Shown: piece after piece, positions 1 through 11,130 of the stretch
How the letters are laid out: every line of letters starts with the position of its first letter
Numbering within the stretch: position 1 is the first letter of the stretch
Assembly (NCBI GenBank): GCA_038503035.1
Contig: JAVSML010000041.1
Coordinates: 328,746-392,745 of the forward strand
Length of the DNA: 64,000 bases
Source: Crocodylus rhombifer
Lineage: Eukaryota > Chordata > Crocodylia > Crocodylidae
Reading direction: 5' to 3'
Notes under the pieces: generated by a model
What the model saw: the letters and a program-made list of their open reading frames with translations, nothing else
Database searches by the model: none
What the model was told of the DNA's origin: nothing
Position numbers and translations under genes: made by a program

Positions 1-670
1 CGAGTAATACTTCTTTAAAAGCTCAGGCCCAAATCCCATTTTGCTTCTAAGACAACCCTGTTCCATTTATGCAGCTTTTAATGGCTGAAGTTCCTGACCC
101 CCATGAATTCAGATAAGGCACCTGAATGGTTTATGACCCTCTCAGGCACCTTCATCCTAAATCTAACCTCTCTAGAGTCCCTTGGGTTTAGCCTTCTGCA
201 TGTGCTCAGACTCAAGCCGCCAGCCACCCCAGCCTCTAACTCCACTTATGTTTTCCTCTGGCATGATTGCATACAAACCCCAAGGAAGAAGCACTATGCA
301 CAGCAACTGTTTGCCAGTGCAGTTAAATAACATAGCTGTGAAATCTAGCTTTTGCCCAGTGAGGGCTCCAGGCCCACCTCATCTGCTTCCTAGCACAGGA
401 CCTTAACCACCAGGACAAGGACAGGGCAGGGCAGAGGGCATCCACCATCTTTCCTGTTGAAGTTGGCAAACTAAGCAGCGAAGAGTAAAGGATACCCAGT
501 GGGCCAGAAGGCATGCATGGAAAAGCAAGTGTGAGTCTGTGGCCCAGTGAGGTAGGTCCTGCCCTTGGAAGGAGGGAGCCCAGCACCCTGCAGCTTGCTC
601 TATGCTGCCATTCGTTTTACTCAATTACTGTGTCATGCAAAATGCATAAAGAGCTACGGTAGTAAGTAAG
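1..670. other. no gene recognised
   Basis: Mixed-composition DNA with only short chance open frames on both strands. I see no repeat or exon I can support. Confidence 0.5.
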
Positions 671-671
671 G

Positions 672-760
672 GGGAGCCTGACTCTGCAGCCTAGTGGTTG
701 AAGCACTTGGCAGGGGAGGAGAGTCCTGGGCTCTGGTCCCTGCTGCCAGGACCACTTCTG
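672..760 (+). repeat. tRNA-derived SINE fragment
   Basis: It reads like a degraded tRNA promoter: a box A-like TAGTGGTTGAAGCA followed about 35 bases later by a box B-like GGCTCTGGTCCC. The same pattern recurs at 29.8, 32.8, 37.6, 58.25 and 58.4 kb, which supports a dispersed SINE rather than a tRNA gene. Confidence 0.5.
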
Positions 761-2224
761 GGTTTTAATTGCCACAGGTGTCTTTCTGGGCACTAATGGT
801 AAATGTACCCCTGGCACGCACTGTGTTCTCATGGTTAGGACCAGGCTTCCAGTATTGGCCAAAGACAGCATTAATCTGACTCCTTTGCACTCCAGCTCCT
901 TTCAGCTCACTCCGTCAGCGTGCTGGGGAATGTCAAGGTGCATCACCCACACACCAAGGAGCCGAAGGAAGGCATGAGATGATGTTAAATAAAATAGTGT
1001 GGAGCTCTACTCTAACGTGAACCAGCTTTCAGGGAGTTGGAGGCTCAGGGCAAGTAACCCACTCCGCCTCTCTGAAGTATCCTGTGGTCTCTCTTGTCGG
1101 GCCCTTCTTCTGCTACCGGTCCTGACTCCGTCTTCAGTCTTGTCTCCTTCACAGATGTTACAAAGCTCATCCTACCTTCCTGCCTCTCTCCTAGCTCCTG
1201 TGCTCGCTGGAAGGGCCAGAGCTGCCTTCTCTAGATCCCACTGCTCTTCCTGCCCTCTCCTAGCAGCAGCAGCTCGGTGTTACCTTTTTGGAGTAACAGG
1301 CAGCTCTTCTCTACCCATTCCCTCTTCCCCTCACCAGTCATCAGCTCCACAGAGAATAACTAGCTCAAGGAGCATGCAGATCCCTCCTCTACTTCCCACC
1401 CTAGATAGGCCCCAATTCAGTTAAACATGTAGGTGTGTGTTTAAGTCCATCCCTATACAGCAAAAAACAGAGATTGCCAGTTAAATATATGCATGTGCTC
1501 AATTCCCATTGATATCAATGACCCAGGGAACTGAAGCTCACTGCCCAAAAGTAAGCCAAGTGTCCAGGCGCTTTGCTGAATAAGGCAGTGCTTCATCCCA
1601 CTAGTGGGACGTGAAGATCGTGTAGGTGGGACTTTACAATTATAGCAATAGAATTTATGCTCAACAAAATTATTGCAATTTTTAATTTTTAATGTCCTTA
1701 AACATTTCCAGGAAAGATTAATATAATACTAAAATGCATGTAAACATAAAAATACACTTCTTGGGAAAAGTGGGGTTTTGTTTTTATCACGGTGAGACCA
1801 GGGTTTTTTGCCAAAATGGTTGGTGGGATGTACGGTGCAAAACAGCTGGAATAAGGAACTTAGAATATGACTCATTCGAAACTTCAGGCCATTCATTCCT
1901 CTCATAGCTGAATGTCACACCAGAGCACAGGAGTAGATATATGATCAGATCCACTCTCCCAGGAGTTCCCTGCAGCTGCTGCTATTACAAGGCCTGGTCG
2001 CTAGAGGGCACAGAGTTTATTTCCATCCAGCAAATGGCTGGTCCAAGATAAAACTGACTGGAGTAGCAGACATATGACTGGTACACCAGAGTAACAGATA
2101 CTGGTGTATAATTACTCCTCATTTTCTCAGTGATAATTTCATCCTTAAGTGGAATGACTTTCAGCAACGTAAGGCTGCCTGTCATGCTTTTGCTTCACTT
2201 TTACTATGAGATAAAGTCAATTTA

Positions 2225-2288
2225 TGTTGGGTAGATTTGCACCTTATAGACTAACCAAAGTAGATAGATAGATAGATAGATAGATCTC
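2225..2288 (-). repeat. dispersed repeat end with (GATA)n tail
   Basis: On the minus strand it reads CTTTGGTTAGTCTATAAGG followed by TGCAAATCTA, like the copy at 4.1 kb. It runs directly into about six GATA units at 2261-2285. I cannot assign a family name. Confidence 0.5.
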
Positions 2289-2494
2289 TATGTAGTCCAG
2301 GTAACTTGAGTATATACTCCCCTTCTCCAGCTGAAGGGGATTGTTAGCTGGCAGGTGTGCTGTGAGGGAACTGCAGACGGCTGAGTTTCCCTCCATCCCT
2401 ATAGAACCAGGCCAGGACAGTCAGGGGGCTAAACTATGTACAAATGTATTTGTATTAACTTATCACAAGGAAAAGAAACATGGATATAAACATA

Positions 2495-2645
2495 TGTACT
2501 ATATATATCTATATCTCTCTCTCTCTTATAAGATATATATCTCTCTCCCTCTATATAAGAGAGAGATATATAGATATATATACTAGCTGTATCTATCTAT
2601 ATAGATAGCTATACAGCAATAGATATAGATATAGATATATTTATA
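2495..2645. repeat. AT/CT simple repeat with self-complementary blocks
   Basis: Alternating TATA, (CT)n, (GA)n and TAGATA blocks. The CT and GA runs are complementary, so the stretch could fold back on itself. It is low-complexity DNA. Confidence 0.7.
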
Positions 2646-3094
2646 TAAGGTAGCTAAACAAATAACATAAACAATACCCTCTGGGTAAGTGCCATTAAAC
2701 CTTATACCAGTGCTCCAGATACAGGTAAGTCACAGGTAAGTATCTGATCTGAAACAGATAAACCCCAGAATAAACACAGATAGCTAACAGATAAACTATA
2801 GATAAGTATAGGTGAACAATAAATAAGCCACAAATAAATACAAATAAACAGGTGAAATAATAGCAACAGGGGTCCCAGAAGAGCCCTAGGACTCTACTCA
2901 TCTACTAATTTACAAACATGAAAGTTCACAAAATATAAGGCATGACATCACACCACTTATGGCGCAAGAACCCCAAAGATAAACTTAATCCCAAGGGGAA
3001 AATCCCAATGCCCTTGGGCTTTTCCCAAGCCCTACAAGGAAGCTGGTAACTTTAGAGGGCGCCCTCCCAGTGGGACGTCTACTTTCAGGAGCCC
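2646..3094. other. no gene recognised
   Basis: A-rich DNA lying downstream (in minus-strand sense) of the GC-rich unit at 3.1-3.9 kb. It may belong to the same insertion, but I cannot show that. Confidence 0.35.
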
Positions 3095-3910
3095 TTAATT
3101 AACCAGGGGGGACTCCCCCTCCGCTGAGGAAATCCTCTTTTCCCTGCAACTCATGGCTCCCAGGCCTGGAGGGTGGTCCTCATCCTCTGTCCCAGGCTGC
3201 TCTCTCACCTGCAGTGGGCTCTGGGGGAGTGGGGGGGTCGCTGTCCCCTGGAACAGGGCTCCTCTATTCAGGGCTTCTGGGGCCTCCGGCTTGGCCCTGT
3301 CTGCTGGCTCAGTAGCCCAAGCACCATCTGGCTCCCTGGACACAACCTTTTGCTATGGGTCGGAGGCCTGGGCTGCCTCATGCAGCACCAGGCTCAGTCC
3401 ACTCCTGGACCCTCTGTGCAGCGCCTCCTGCACCGAGCTCCCAGCCTCGTTCCGGGTGTTGAGGACCTGAGCCGCCCAAGCGCTCCAAAGATCCTGCTCT
3501 GTGCACTGGCCTGTGCACCGTGTCTCTGGCTGCACGCCAGAGGTTGCAGACCCAAGGCGCCTCACGCACTCCCAGGGTCTGGACTCCATGCTGCACACAA
3601 AGAGCCTAATCGCTGGAGCCGTCTGCCATTGCCCGCTGATGGAAATCTTCAGGGGCGCTTCTGGGCTACTGCTTCGTCCTGCTGAGCAGCTCCCCTCCCC
3701 TCTTCTAAGCCCCACCTTCTCTCTTCTGTCTCCTGGATGTGTTCCCCTGGTGCTGGGCACGCAGCTCCCTTTATACGCTCTGGGGCTCCACCTCTAAAGT
3801 CTTCTGGATCTGAGTGTTGCAGTCTTCAATCAGGTCCGGGAACTCCTCTCCCCCTCCCCTCAGGAAAGGGGCGTGACATCACTCCTCTTGCTGCCTCCTG
3901 ATTGGTGGAT
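3095..3910 (-). other. GC-rich unit with promoter-like boxes and two short minus-strand frames
   Basis: Read on the minus strand, it has a CCAAT box (3905-3901), a CRE-like TGATGTCA (3881-3874) and TATAAAG (3775-3769). GC-rich sequence follows with two open frames: one of 135 codons (3760-3353) and one of 82 codons (3343-3095) rich in Pro, Glu and Ala. I recognise neither product. The layout fits the 5' part of an unclassified retroelement or LTR unit, but an old host promoter is not excluded. No family motif was found. Confidence 0.35.
3769..3905 (-). promoter_or_regulatory. candidate promoter boxes (CCAAT, CRE-like, TATA)
   Basis: On the minus strand: CCAAT at 3905-3901, TGATGTCA at 3881-3874 and TATAAAG at 3775-3769. 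Order and orientation are as in a Pol II promoter. Activity is untested inference. Confidence 0.35.
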
Positions 3911-4002
3911 CAGCTCTACCAGTCAAAACAGCAAGATTTCAAACCTGGGTCTCAACCCAAGCTCCAAAAGGCAGGCCTGTTACATTTATATCGCTCTTTC
4001 TT

Positions 4003-4085
4003 TATATATAGATATATCTATATATGTGTGTGTATATATATACACACACACATATATACATGTGTGTGTAGAGAGAGAGAGGTAG
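4003..4085. repeat. TA/TG/CA/GA microsatellite
   Basis: Runs of TATATA, (TG)n, (CA)n and a terminal (GA)n block. It directly precedes the repeat that hosts the 4.2 kb CR1. Confidence 0.75.
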
Positions 4086-4087
4086 CA

Positions 4088-4185
4088 GAAGCTTTCATGA
4101 GCTGAGGCTCACTTCATCACAAAATCTTGTGCTATATATCTATTTTGGTTAGTCTGTAAGGTGCAAATCTATTCGGTCTTCTACT
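4088..4185 (+). repeat. dispersed repeat, left half, interrupted by CR1
   Basis: It carries AAGCTTTCATGAGCTGAGG, then GGTTAGTCTGTAAGGTGC, signature strings of a repeat common in turtle and crocodilian DNA. The sequence stops at the CR1 tail and seems to resume at about 5346 with AGACTAACATGGC. Confidence 0.55.
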
Positions 4186-5345
4186 TTCATAGATTTCATA
4201 GATTTCATAGACATCAGGGCTGGAAGGGACCTCGGGAGATCTTCGAGTCCAGCCCCCTGCCCAAAGGGCAGGAAGTCAGCTGGGGTCATAGGTTCCCAGC
4301 AAGATAAGCATCCAATTTACTCTTGAAGGTGTTTAATGTAGGTGCTTGGACCACCTCCGCTGGCAGACTGTTCCAGACCTTGGGAGCTCAGACAGTAAAG
4401 AAATTCTTCCTTATGTCCAGCCTGAAACGGTCTTGCAGGAGTTTGCGACCATTCGACCTCATCATCCCTTGGGGCGCTCTGGTGAACAGACGTTCCCCCA
4501 GATCCTGGTGGTCACCCCTGAGAAACTTATAGGTGGCCATCAGATCACCCCTGAGCCTGCACTTTTCCAGGCTAAAGAGTCCCATGGCTCTCAGCCTATC
4601 ATCGTAAGATCTGTTTTCCTGACCTCTGATCATGTGTGTGGCTCTCCTCTGGACTCTCTCAAGCTTCTCCACATCCTTTTTGAATTGTGGAGCCCAAAAC
4701 TGGACGCAGTACTCCAGCTGCGGCCTCACCAAGGCCGAGTACAAGGGGAGAATGATGTCTCGGGATTTGCTCGAGAAGCATCTATGGATCCAAGCCAGTG
4801 TTCTGGTCACTTTACTAGCCACAGCATCACATTACAGGCTCATGTTCATCTTGTGGTCAATGATGACCCCCAAGTCTCTTTCTTCTGTAGTGCTATCCAA
4901 CGTAGCACTGCCGAGCCTATAAGGATGCTGCAGGTTTTTCCTCCCAAGGTGGAGAACCTTGCATTTTTCGGTATTAAACACCATCAGATTCTCGTCTGCC
5001 CATTTGCTGAGCTTGTCCAGGTGAGCCTGGATCACCCGCCTATCTTCTGGCGTGGATGCTTTGCCCCAAAGTTTGGTGTCATCGGCGAACTTGGCCAGTC
5101 CACTCCTGACTCCAATGTCCACATCATTAATGAAGATGTTGAACAGTATGGGTCCAAGGACAGAGCCTTGAGGGACCCCACTGGTCACAGGGCACCACAA
5201 TGAGTGACTGCCATCAATCACAACCCTCTGGGTCTGACCACGGAGCCAATTTCCCAGCCAGCGGATCATGGTGGAGCCAAGGCTGCAACTGGCCAGTTTG
5301 GCCAAGAGGTGATCATGGGATACCAGATCAAAAGCTTTTTGATCT
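4186..5345 (-). mobile_element. CR1 LINE, 3' part with reverse transcriptase (copy A)
   Basis: Minus-strand open frames at 5362-4832 and 4822-4388 encode CR1-type reverse transcriptase, with GVPQGSVLGPILF and the catalytic FADDTK motif, followed by the C-terminal ERVQRRAT and LFSLEKCRLRGDL segments. The two frames are in register and separated by an in-frame stop at 4834-4832. It is 5'-truncated inside the palm domain and ends in TTCATAGA-type tail repeats at 4186-4215. No endonuclease region is present. A near twin lies at 28.7-29.3 kb. Confidence 0.93.
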
Positions 5346-5390
5346 TGACTAAAGACTAACATGGCTAACTACGTCTCAAAGGTCAGCTTC
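5346..5390 (+). repeat. dispersed repeat, right end after CR1 insertion
   Basis: AGACTAACATGGCTAACTA resembles the other end of the repeat interrupted at 4185. Together the flanks suggest CR1 copy A landed inside an older element. Confidence 0.45.
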
Positions 5391-7338
5391 TCCTAAATGC
5401 CTCAGGAGGTCAAGCCCATAGTATGTGCAGCTAATGGCTGTTGATTATCCTGTAAGTACTAGGTATGGACTCTGATATCCCATGAGAATTTTATGTGTAG
5501 TTTTGTACCCCCCATTGAAAGCGAATAGCAACAGCTATTTATATTTCAAACTATTCATCTCAGACAGACAATAGGAAAATTCATTCCGCCACGTTAGATG
5601 GGAACATGGGCCAGTAGGAAAGCAATCAAGATAAGCACACATCAGGGTGTGTTTTCTGAGAACAATGAGTCCAATACACCATTGCCCATGTGTCCTCATT
5701 TGAACCAGCACAAAGTAGATGTCAAACCAGCACTCAGATTTGGGAAATGTCTGGTGCAGGGTGTCAGTGAATGGGGCACAATATCTCTGTGCCTAATTCT
5801 GCTCTTATTACATCAGTGCAGTAAACCTGGAGGAAATACAGTGATCATGAAGAAACTCCACATTGTGTCTCTTCCACAGACATTGGAGCCAGCAGGAAGA
5901 GGAGATTACCTCCATGTCTATGGCAGCAGGTGAATGTCAAGCATATGCTTAATTGTGTTGTCCGCTACCTCTTCAGCAGCAGGGGTAGAGGAGTGATTGC
6001 CCTGGATAGCCATTTGCTCAGGAGCTGGTGAATGGCCCCATGTTCCCCAGGTCATGGCCCCTTCAGCAGGGCAGCCTTCTCCAAAACAAGGAGTGCTTTT
6101 TCTTTCCTGGCTTCTAGGAAAGTCTGCGTTCCTGTTCAGCAACACCAGTCTGGCTTGCCCTGAGACAACCAGCTGAAGTCCTTTCCTCCTTTGTATTCAG
6201 TCTGGTAAACTCCCCCAGAGACAAAGACTTCCAGGTTTGACCCATCCTTTTTCAAGTGTTTTGGAAACCTGCAGCATCACCTCTCTGCCAAAGGCCACTC
6301 CTCACTTGGAGTTGCTTGGCATCACACCAATGGAGTTACACCCATGTACAATAGGCAAGGATCTGGCCTGATGCCATATGCAGCTACAGACCCATTATTT
6401 CTGCTGTTAAATGGAGCGCAAGACAAAGCTTCTTCATCCTAGACTTGCTGCCGCATCTGCCCTGTGAGCTCATGGCACCCCCTTTAATGCCAGCGGTGCC
6501 CCTCCTGACCAGGCCTGTTGCCACAAGAGCCCTTTGCCAGTTGACAGGTGCAGGCTTCAGCCCGCAAGCTGCTGCTGAATATTTAAAGCATGGGGAACAG
6601 GAGCACTATGCACCTGTTTGACACACATGTTACAAGCTTCTGCTACTGCCAGGATGATCCCTCTACTTTGTCTCCAGTGGGAAAGTACCATTCAGTCCAA
6701 GACCCAGCTGGGGATTAGAGGTACAATGCACCATGCCATTAAAGCATGGGTGAGACCCGGCCTGGCCTAAATCCTTCCTGCTCCTAATAACGGCCTACTT
6801 TCCCCCCTAGTATGTCCCATCATCCCTTTGATGTCAACTGGAGGCAGTAGGTCTAAAACAGCCATTGATGTTGATTAGACCTAATCAGTCCCTAATGCCC
6901 CTTTAAATCCTGTTTAAAAGGGAGCCATTCAGTGCTTCCTAACACGGAGACAGCCCTGGCTAAAGGAAACATTAAGAGGTCGGGATGAAAAGGAGAGAGT
7001 GTTCACAGGTAATTCAATACAGGCTGGTGCACTTAGCAGGAGTACCACACCTTGCAGTGTCAGCCAGCACAAGCGGTTTGGAAGGGGAGGGAGGCAGCTC
7101 TGCTCTGGCTGATGCAGGTTTCACTCACTGGGCCCAATTCTGTTCTACGTTACACTGGCGCGAGTTAGCTGCAACTCCAGTGAGGCCCACAGAAAGTAAA
7201 ATATACAGGTCCATGTTCTCCAGCACTGTGCAGCTGTGAAGCCATTTAAACTGCACTTATATTTTTATCTCCTGGTAAGGGGCAGGGAGAGGTTCCTCTC
7301 CATAATACTCTGGAAGAAATGTTTGTGATACTTGATAG
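5391..7338. other. no gene recognised
   Basis: About 1.9 kb of ordinary-composition DNA. The open frames are short and lack recognisable domains or splice context. I see no certain repeat. Confidence 0.5.
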
Positions 7339-8019
7339 ATCCTAGGATCACAGGATCATAGGAAAGTATGGCTGGGACAGACTTCACAAGGTCATCTAAT
7401 CTAGCTCCTTGCTCAAGACAGGATCATCCCTAACTAAACCATCCCAGCCAAGGGTCTGTACAACCTGCTTTTGGAAGTTTCCAGGCACGGAGAGTCCACA
7501 ATTTCTCTCGGTAGCCTGTTCCAATCCCTGACCACTCTCATAGTTGGAAAGTTCCTCCTATCTCCAGCCCAAATTTCCCCTGTGGCGTGCAGCTTGAAGC
7601 CATTGCTCTTAGTCCTGTCCCCTATAGCTGCAGAGAAAAGCCTATCTCCAGCATCTCTATAATAACACCCTTCAGGTATTTGAAGACTGTTATCCAAGCT
7701 CCCCTCAGTCTTCTCTTCTCCAGGCTAAATAACTCTAGTTTTTTCAGCCTCTCCTCATCAACCTTGCCTCCAATCATTTTTGTTGCCCTGTGTTGGATTA
7801 GTTCCAAACTGTCCACATCCTTCTTGAAGTAAGAGGCCCAAAACTGGGCACAGTACTCCAGGTGAGGTCTCACCAGTGCTGAATAGAGGGAAAGAATCAC
7901 TTCCCTTGATTTGCAAGTGACACTCCTGTTAATGCAACCCAGTATACTGTTGGCTTTTTTTGCAATGAGAGCACGCTGTTGGCTCATATTGAGCTTGTGG
8001 TCCACTGTAACCCCCAGTC
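7339..8019 (-). mobile_element. CR1 LINE 3' fragment (copy B)
   Basis: Minus-strand frames at 8005-7622 and 7697-7434 encode the CR1 reverse-transcriptase C-terminus, from DHKLNMSQQ through SALVRPHLEYC to RDWNRLPREIV. A frame change separates them. The tail is ATCATAGGA-like near 7339-7360. It is 5'-truncated. Confidence 0.9.
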
Positions 8020-8590
8020 CTAGTCTGCAGCATTCATACCCACTTCGCCAAGATGATGAGCTGCTTCATGGTGTCCAACATGGTGTCCTGTGACATCTAC
8101 AGCCAGCACATCATGGGTCAACGCCAATACACCGATCCCACCAGACTGAACACCACTGGACCGGACCCAGAGGGGACCGCCTGAATCCCCCTCTTCACCT
8201 GATGGACTCCAAGAGGTATCTTCAACGACAGACCGCCCCACTCTCCCCAAAGAGGACCCCTACAATAAGACTCTATAGATGGAGAAAGCTTTTTCAACCT
8301 ACCCCCTCTACCATTGCGGACCATTTGTACGGGTTTGTGTGCATCCATCTTCTTTCTCTCTCAGCATCGCAACCCTCCCTTCCCCCCCTCCCTTTCCCCC
8401 ATCCCCTCCCCCACCCCCAGGCTTGGTTGGCTAACATTGTATTTTCTGTAACCTAATTGCATTCCCTTCCTCACCCCCATCCCTCTCATGTTAATCCCTT
8501 GCTCCGGCACTCTGCATTTCCCGTATGGCTCTGTCATCTTTTTGGTTCATGATTCTTAACATCTACTAATAAAATTAAATCTGATATTGC
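8020..8590 (+). mobile_element. 3' end of an unclassified retroelement
   Basis: A plus-strand frame (about 8023-8084, and continuing to a TGA at 8182) reads as a plausible protein C-terminus (KMMSCFMVSNMVSCD). A long C-rich untranslated region (8345-8500) and CTACTAATAAAATTAAAT at the end follow. The terminal part (GGCTAACATTGTATTTTCTG and the AATAAAAT end) recurs inverted at 51.5-51.7 kb, which shows it is a mobile family. The family was not recognised. Confidence 0.5.
8345..8425. repeat. polypyrimidine (C/T) tract
   Basis: About 80 bases, almost only C and T on the plus strand, inside the untranslated part of the retroelement end. Confidence 0.6.
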
Positions 8591-8990
8591 CAGGCTCCAA
8601 GTCCTAGAGTCTTGAACAGCATGTAAGGAAGCAGAGGTTTGCATCCTTAATGTGTGACTGGCAGCTTGATCCCAAATCAATAACAGACTATAAAGCATGC
8701 ACAAGCTTGTTACAAGAATAGACAATATTAGGGCCTGGGGTCTCCTAGGGCCCTGCCCTTGCAACTGGAGAAAAATGATCGCATGTGATTTCCCTACCTG
8801 CATTTCCCAGATGTGAATGGATCGCAAGGAAGAAGGATCATGGTTGTCACAAAGGGCGGCTTGTTCTGAACTTTGAACTTGTAGGACATCAGTCTGATCA
8901 TGACCTATCCATTGCAGGGAGCACAGATGCAAACAAGGCCCTCCGACCCAGTTTAAATGAGATACAAACGTCAGAGGCTATGTCTCAACC

Positions 8991-9075
8991 AGGGGTGGGT
9001 AAAATATGGCCCGCAAGCCAGATGCGGTGCACCAGGCACTTTCACCCAGCCTGCAGGCACCTACCAACAAATTGT
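8991..9075. mobile_element. hAT-like element left end
   Basis: CAGGGGTGGGTAAAATATGG followed by CCCGCAAGCCAG matches the left terminus seen at 20266 (CAGGGGTGGACAATT). No matching right terminus was found before 10.5 kb, so it may be truncated, or it may be the edge of the palindromic unit that follows. Confidence 0.4.
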
Positions 9076-9407
9076 ACCCTGCCCAGCTTTCCGCCCATGA
9101 GGTTGGGAGTGAGGCACCCACATACACACATGCCCCTCAACATACCCTATTGCACTCCCACCCTCTTGAGTTGAAGGGCCCAGGCCAGTCAGCAGCAGCA
9201 GTCGGGCAGGGCTGCTGCTGTTGCAGCTGCCGAGGGACCTGTTTGGCTTCCCTGACATCCTGCTTGTTCTGGGCAGCAGGTAGGGAAGCAGCTGGGGTGT
9301 GGCGGGGGGAGCTGCAGCTGGGTGGGGGCAGAGAGCATGGGGCTGGGGCCAGCAGGAGCGCAGAGCCCATGCTTGGGGAGCAGCGGGAGCACAGAGCTCA
9401 GCTGGGC

Positions 9408-10097
9408 AGGGTGTGGGTGTGAGGGAAGGTAGAGGGCTGTGGGGAACCCCACACATTCCCCCCATGGTGTACAGCCCCCCCGCTGTGGGGAGCAGCAGCA
9501 AGCAGGGGCACTCAGAGAGCTCATGCCCTATGCAGGCACTGGCATCCAGCAGCTCACAGCTCTGGCCAACACTGTGCATGGTGGCAAGGAGCGCAGCCTG
9601 CCCAGCCCGCCTCTATTGCGGGGCCTCCGCACCGCGTGCCTGCAGCTCCTGCACTCACTCAGCACCAGGGGAAGCCTTGCACTGGAGCCAGCTGCCTTCC
9701 TCACCCCCTGCTGCACAGGTCCCAGGACTTCTTCTTCTGTGGAGAAGCAGGGGATGGGGATCCCCTCCACTTCCAGTGGAGTCCTAGGACCTGCACAGAA
9801 TGGGGTAGGGAAGGCTGCCGGCTCCAGCGTGGGACTTCCCCTGGTGCTGCGCAAGTGCAGGAGCTGCAGGTGCAAAGCCCCCATGATAGAGGCAGCCTGG
9901 GCAGGTTGCGCTCCTCACTGGGATGTGCAGCACTGGTCAGAGCCATGCACTGCCGGGTGCCTGTGCCTTATGGAGCATGAACACCCTGAGCACCCCCGCT
10001 TGCTGCTGCTGCCAGCAGTGGCAGCTGCATACCATGTTGGGGAGGGAGTGGGGGTCTTTACACTCCTCCACCCTCCCTCACACCCCACAAACCTCAC
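9408..10097. repeat. large palindrome, two arms of about 320 bp
   Basis: The left arm (9408-9729) is the reverse complement of the right arm (9780-10097) around a 50-base centre. By eye, about four bases in five match in the inner 90 bases of each arm. This symmetry explains why both strands show similar GC-rich open frames (plus 9439-10164, minus 9884-9528); these are not evidence of a gene. Confidence 0.8.
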
Positions 10098-10365
10098 ACA
10101 TCCACACCCTACCCCCACAACCCCCTCACATATACATACCCCTAACATACCCTATGCCCCTTAAACACACAGACACACACCCCTCAAAACCCATCCACAG
10201 ACACCCCCACTATATACACACCTGCCCCACACCTGACCATACATACGCACACATGCACACACCCTACACTCACACACCCATAGCCCCCATATACACACAT
10301 CCCCCACACACACCTATATACATACACACCTCCACCCCAACCACACCCCACACCCCTCACCCACA
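10098..10365. repeat. G-poor CA/C-rich low-complexity tract
   Basis: About 270 bases of CACAC, CCCCAC and TACATAC units with almost no G on the plus strand. It adjoins the palindrome, and similar strings (ACATACCCTAT) occur on its left side near 9140. Confidence 0.75.
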
Positions 10366-11027
10366 ATATACAAGAGCAAGACTTTATTTTGTAGTTATTA
10401 TGCAATTCATTCTCTATTCACTATGCAAACACAGATCATGTCAAATACTTTTGTCATAAAATTAAAATATGTTATAGTAGGTGTTTGACTTTTACTGTAT
10501 GATTTGGATGTTTTCTAGTTCCAAGATGGCAACCCCCCCTTCCCAAAAAGAGAATTTCCAGGTGCCAAGAGAAGGGACTTCCATTGGCAAAGATAAGGGG
10601 TTAGGGGGTGGGACTTCCTGTCCAAATACGGTGAGCAAGGAGTGGGACAACTGTCAAGGGGCGGGGCTACCCATGCAGCCCTCCACAGCTCATCAAAACT
10701 CACTAAGTGGCTTTCCAGACAAAATAATTGCCTGCCCTGGTCTAAACCATGGGGTTGCTGCGCTTTAACTATGGCAGCAGCACCAGGATGCCCAGAACTC
10801 CTCATTTGGAGGCAGTTCTGCTCACAAGTTTCCTGCTGTCAGGCCACCTGGGGAGTGATGACAATAGTCAGGTATGGAGGAAACAACGTAGAACACACAC
10901 AACGATACACAAGCGGGTGATACTTTACCAAATGTAACACAGAAGAACACAGAGAAAAGCCATAAGTAATCAACAGCAATGCAAATCCAGAAGGACAGGT
11001 CAAGTCAAGCAGTGTCAATCCAAGGTG
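10366..11027. other. no gene recognised
   Basis: The first 130 bases are AT-rich, the rest mixed. I see no exon or repeat I can name. Confidence 0.4.
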
Positions 11028-11130
11028 TTTGGGTGTGTGTAGATGAAATAGGGCCCTAAATTGAAGTGGTGAGTTTTTAAAAACACTGCTTCAATTTAGG
11101 GCCCTTTAAACCCTGTGTCTTCATACACCT
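11028..11130. repeat. palindromic MITE-like element
   Basis: Perfect 17-bp arms, AGGGCCCTAAATTGAAG (11050-11066) and its reverse complement (11089-11105), enclose a partly self-complementary GAGTTTTTAAAAACAC centre. Flanking TGTGTAGATG and TTCATACACC extend the symmetry imperfectly. Confidence 0.6.

Noticed and set aside
672..760. Possible tRNA gene
   Set aside because: Only box A- and B-like words survive, the cloverleaf does not close, and the same degraded pattern recurs at five other places, so it is a SINE.
4346..5203. Open frame of 285 codons on the plus strand
   Set aside because: It is the antisense shadow of the CR1 reverse transcriptase on the minus strand.
9439..10164. Open frame of 241 codons, with long frames on the opposite strand
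   Set aside because: The region is a GC-rich palindrome, so both strands read alike. There is no domain, splice context or family match.
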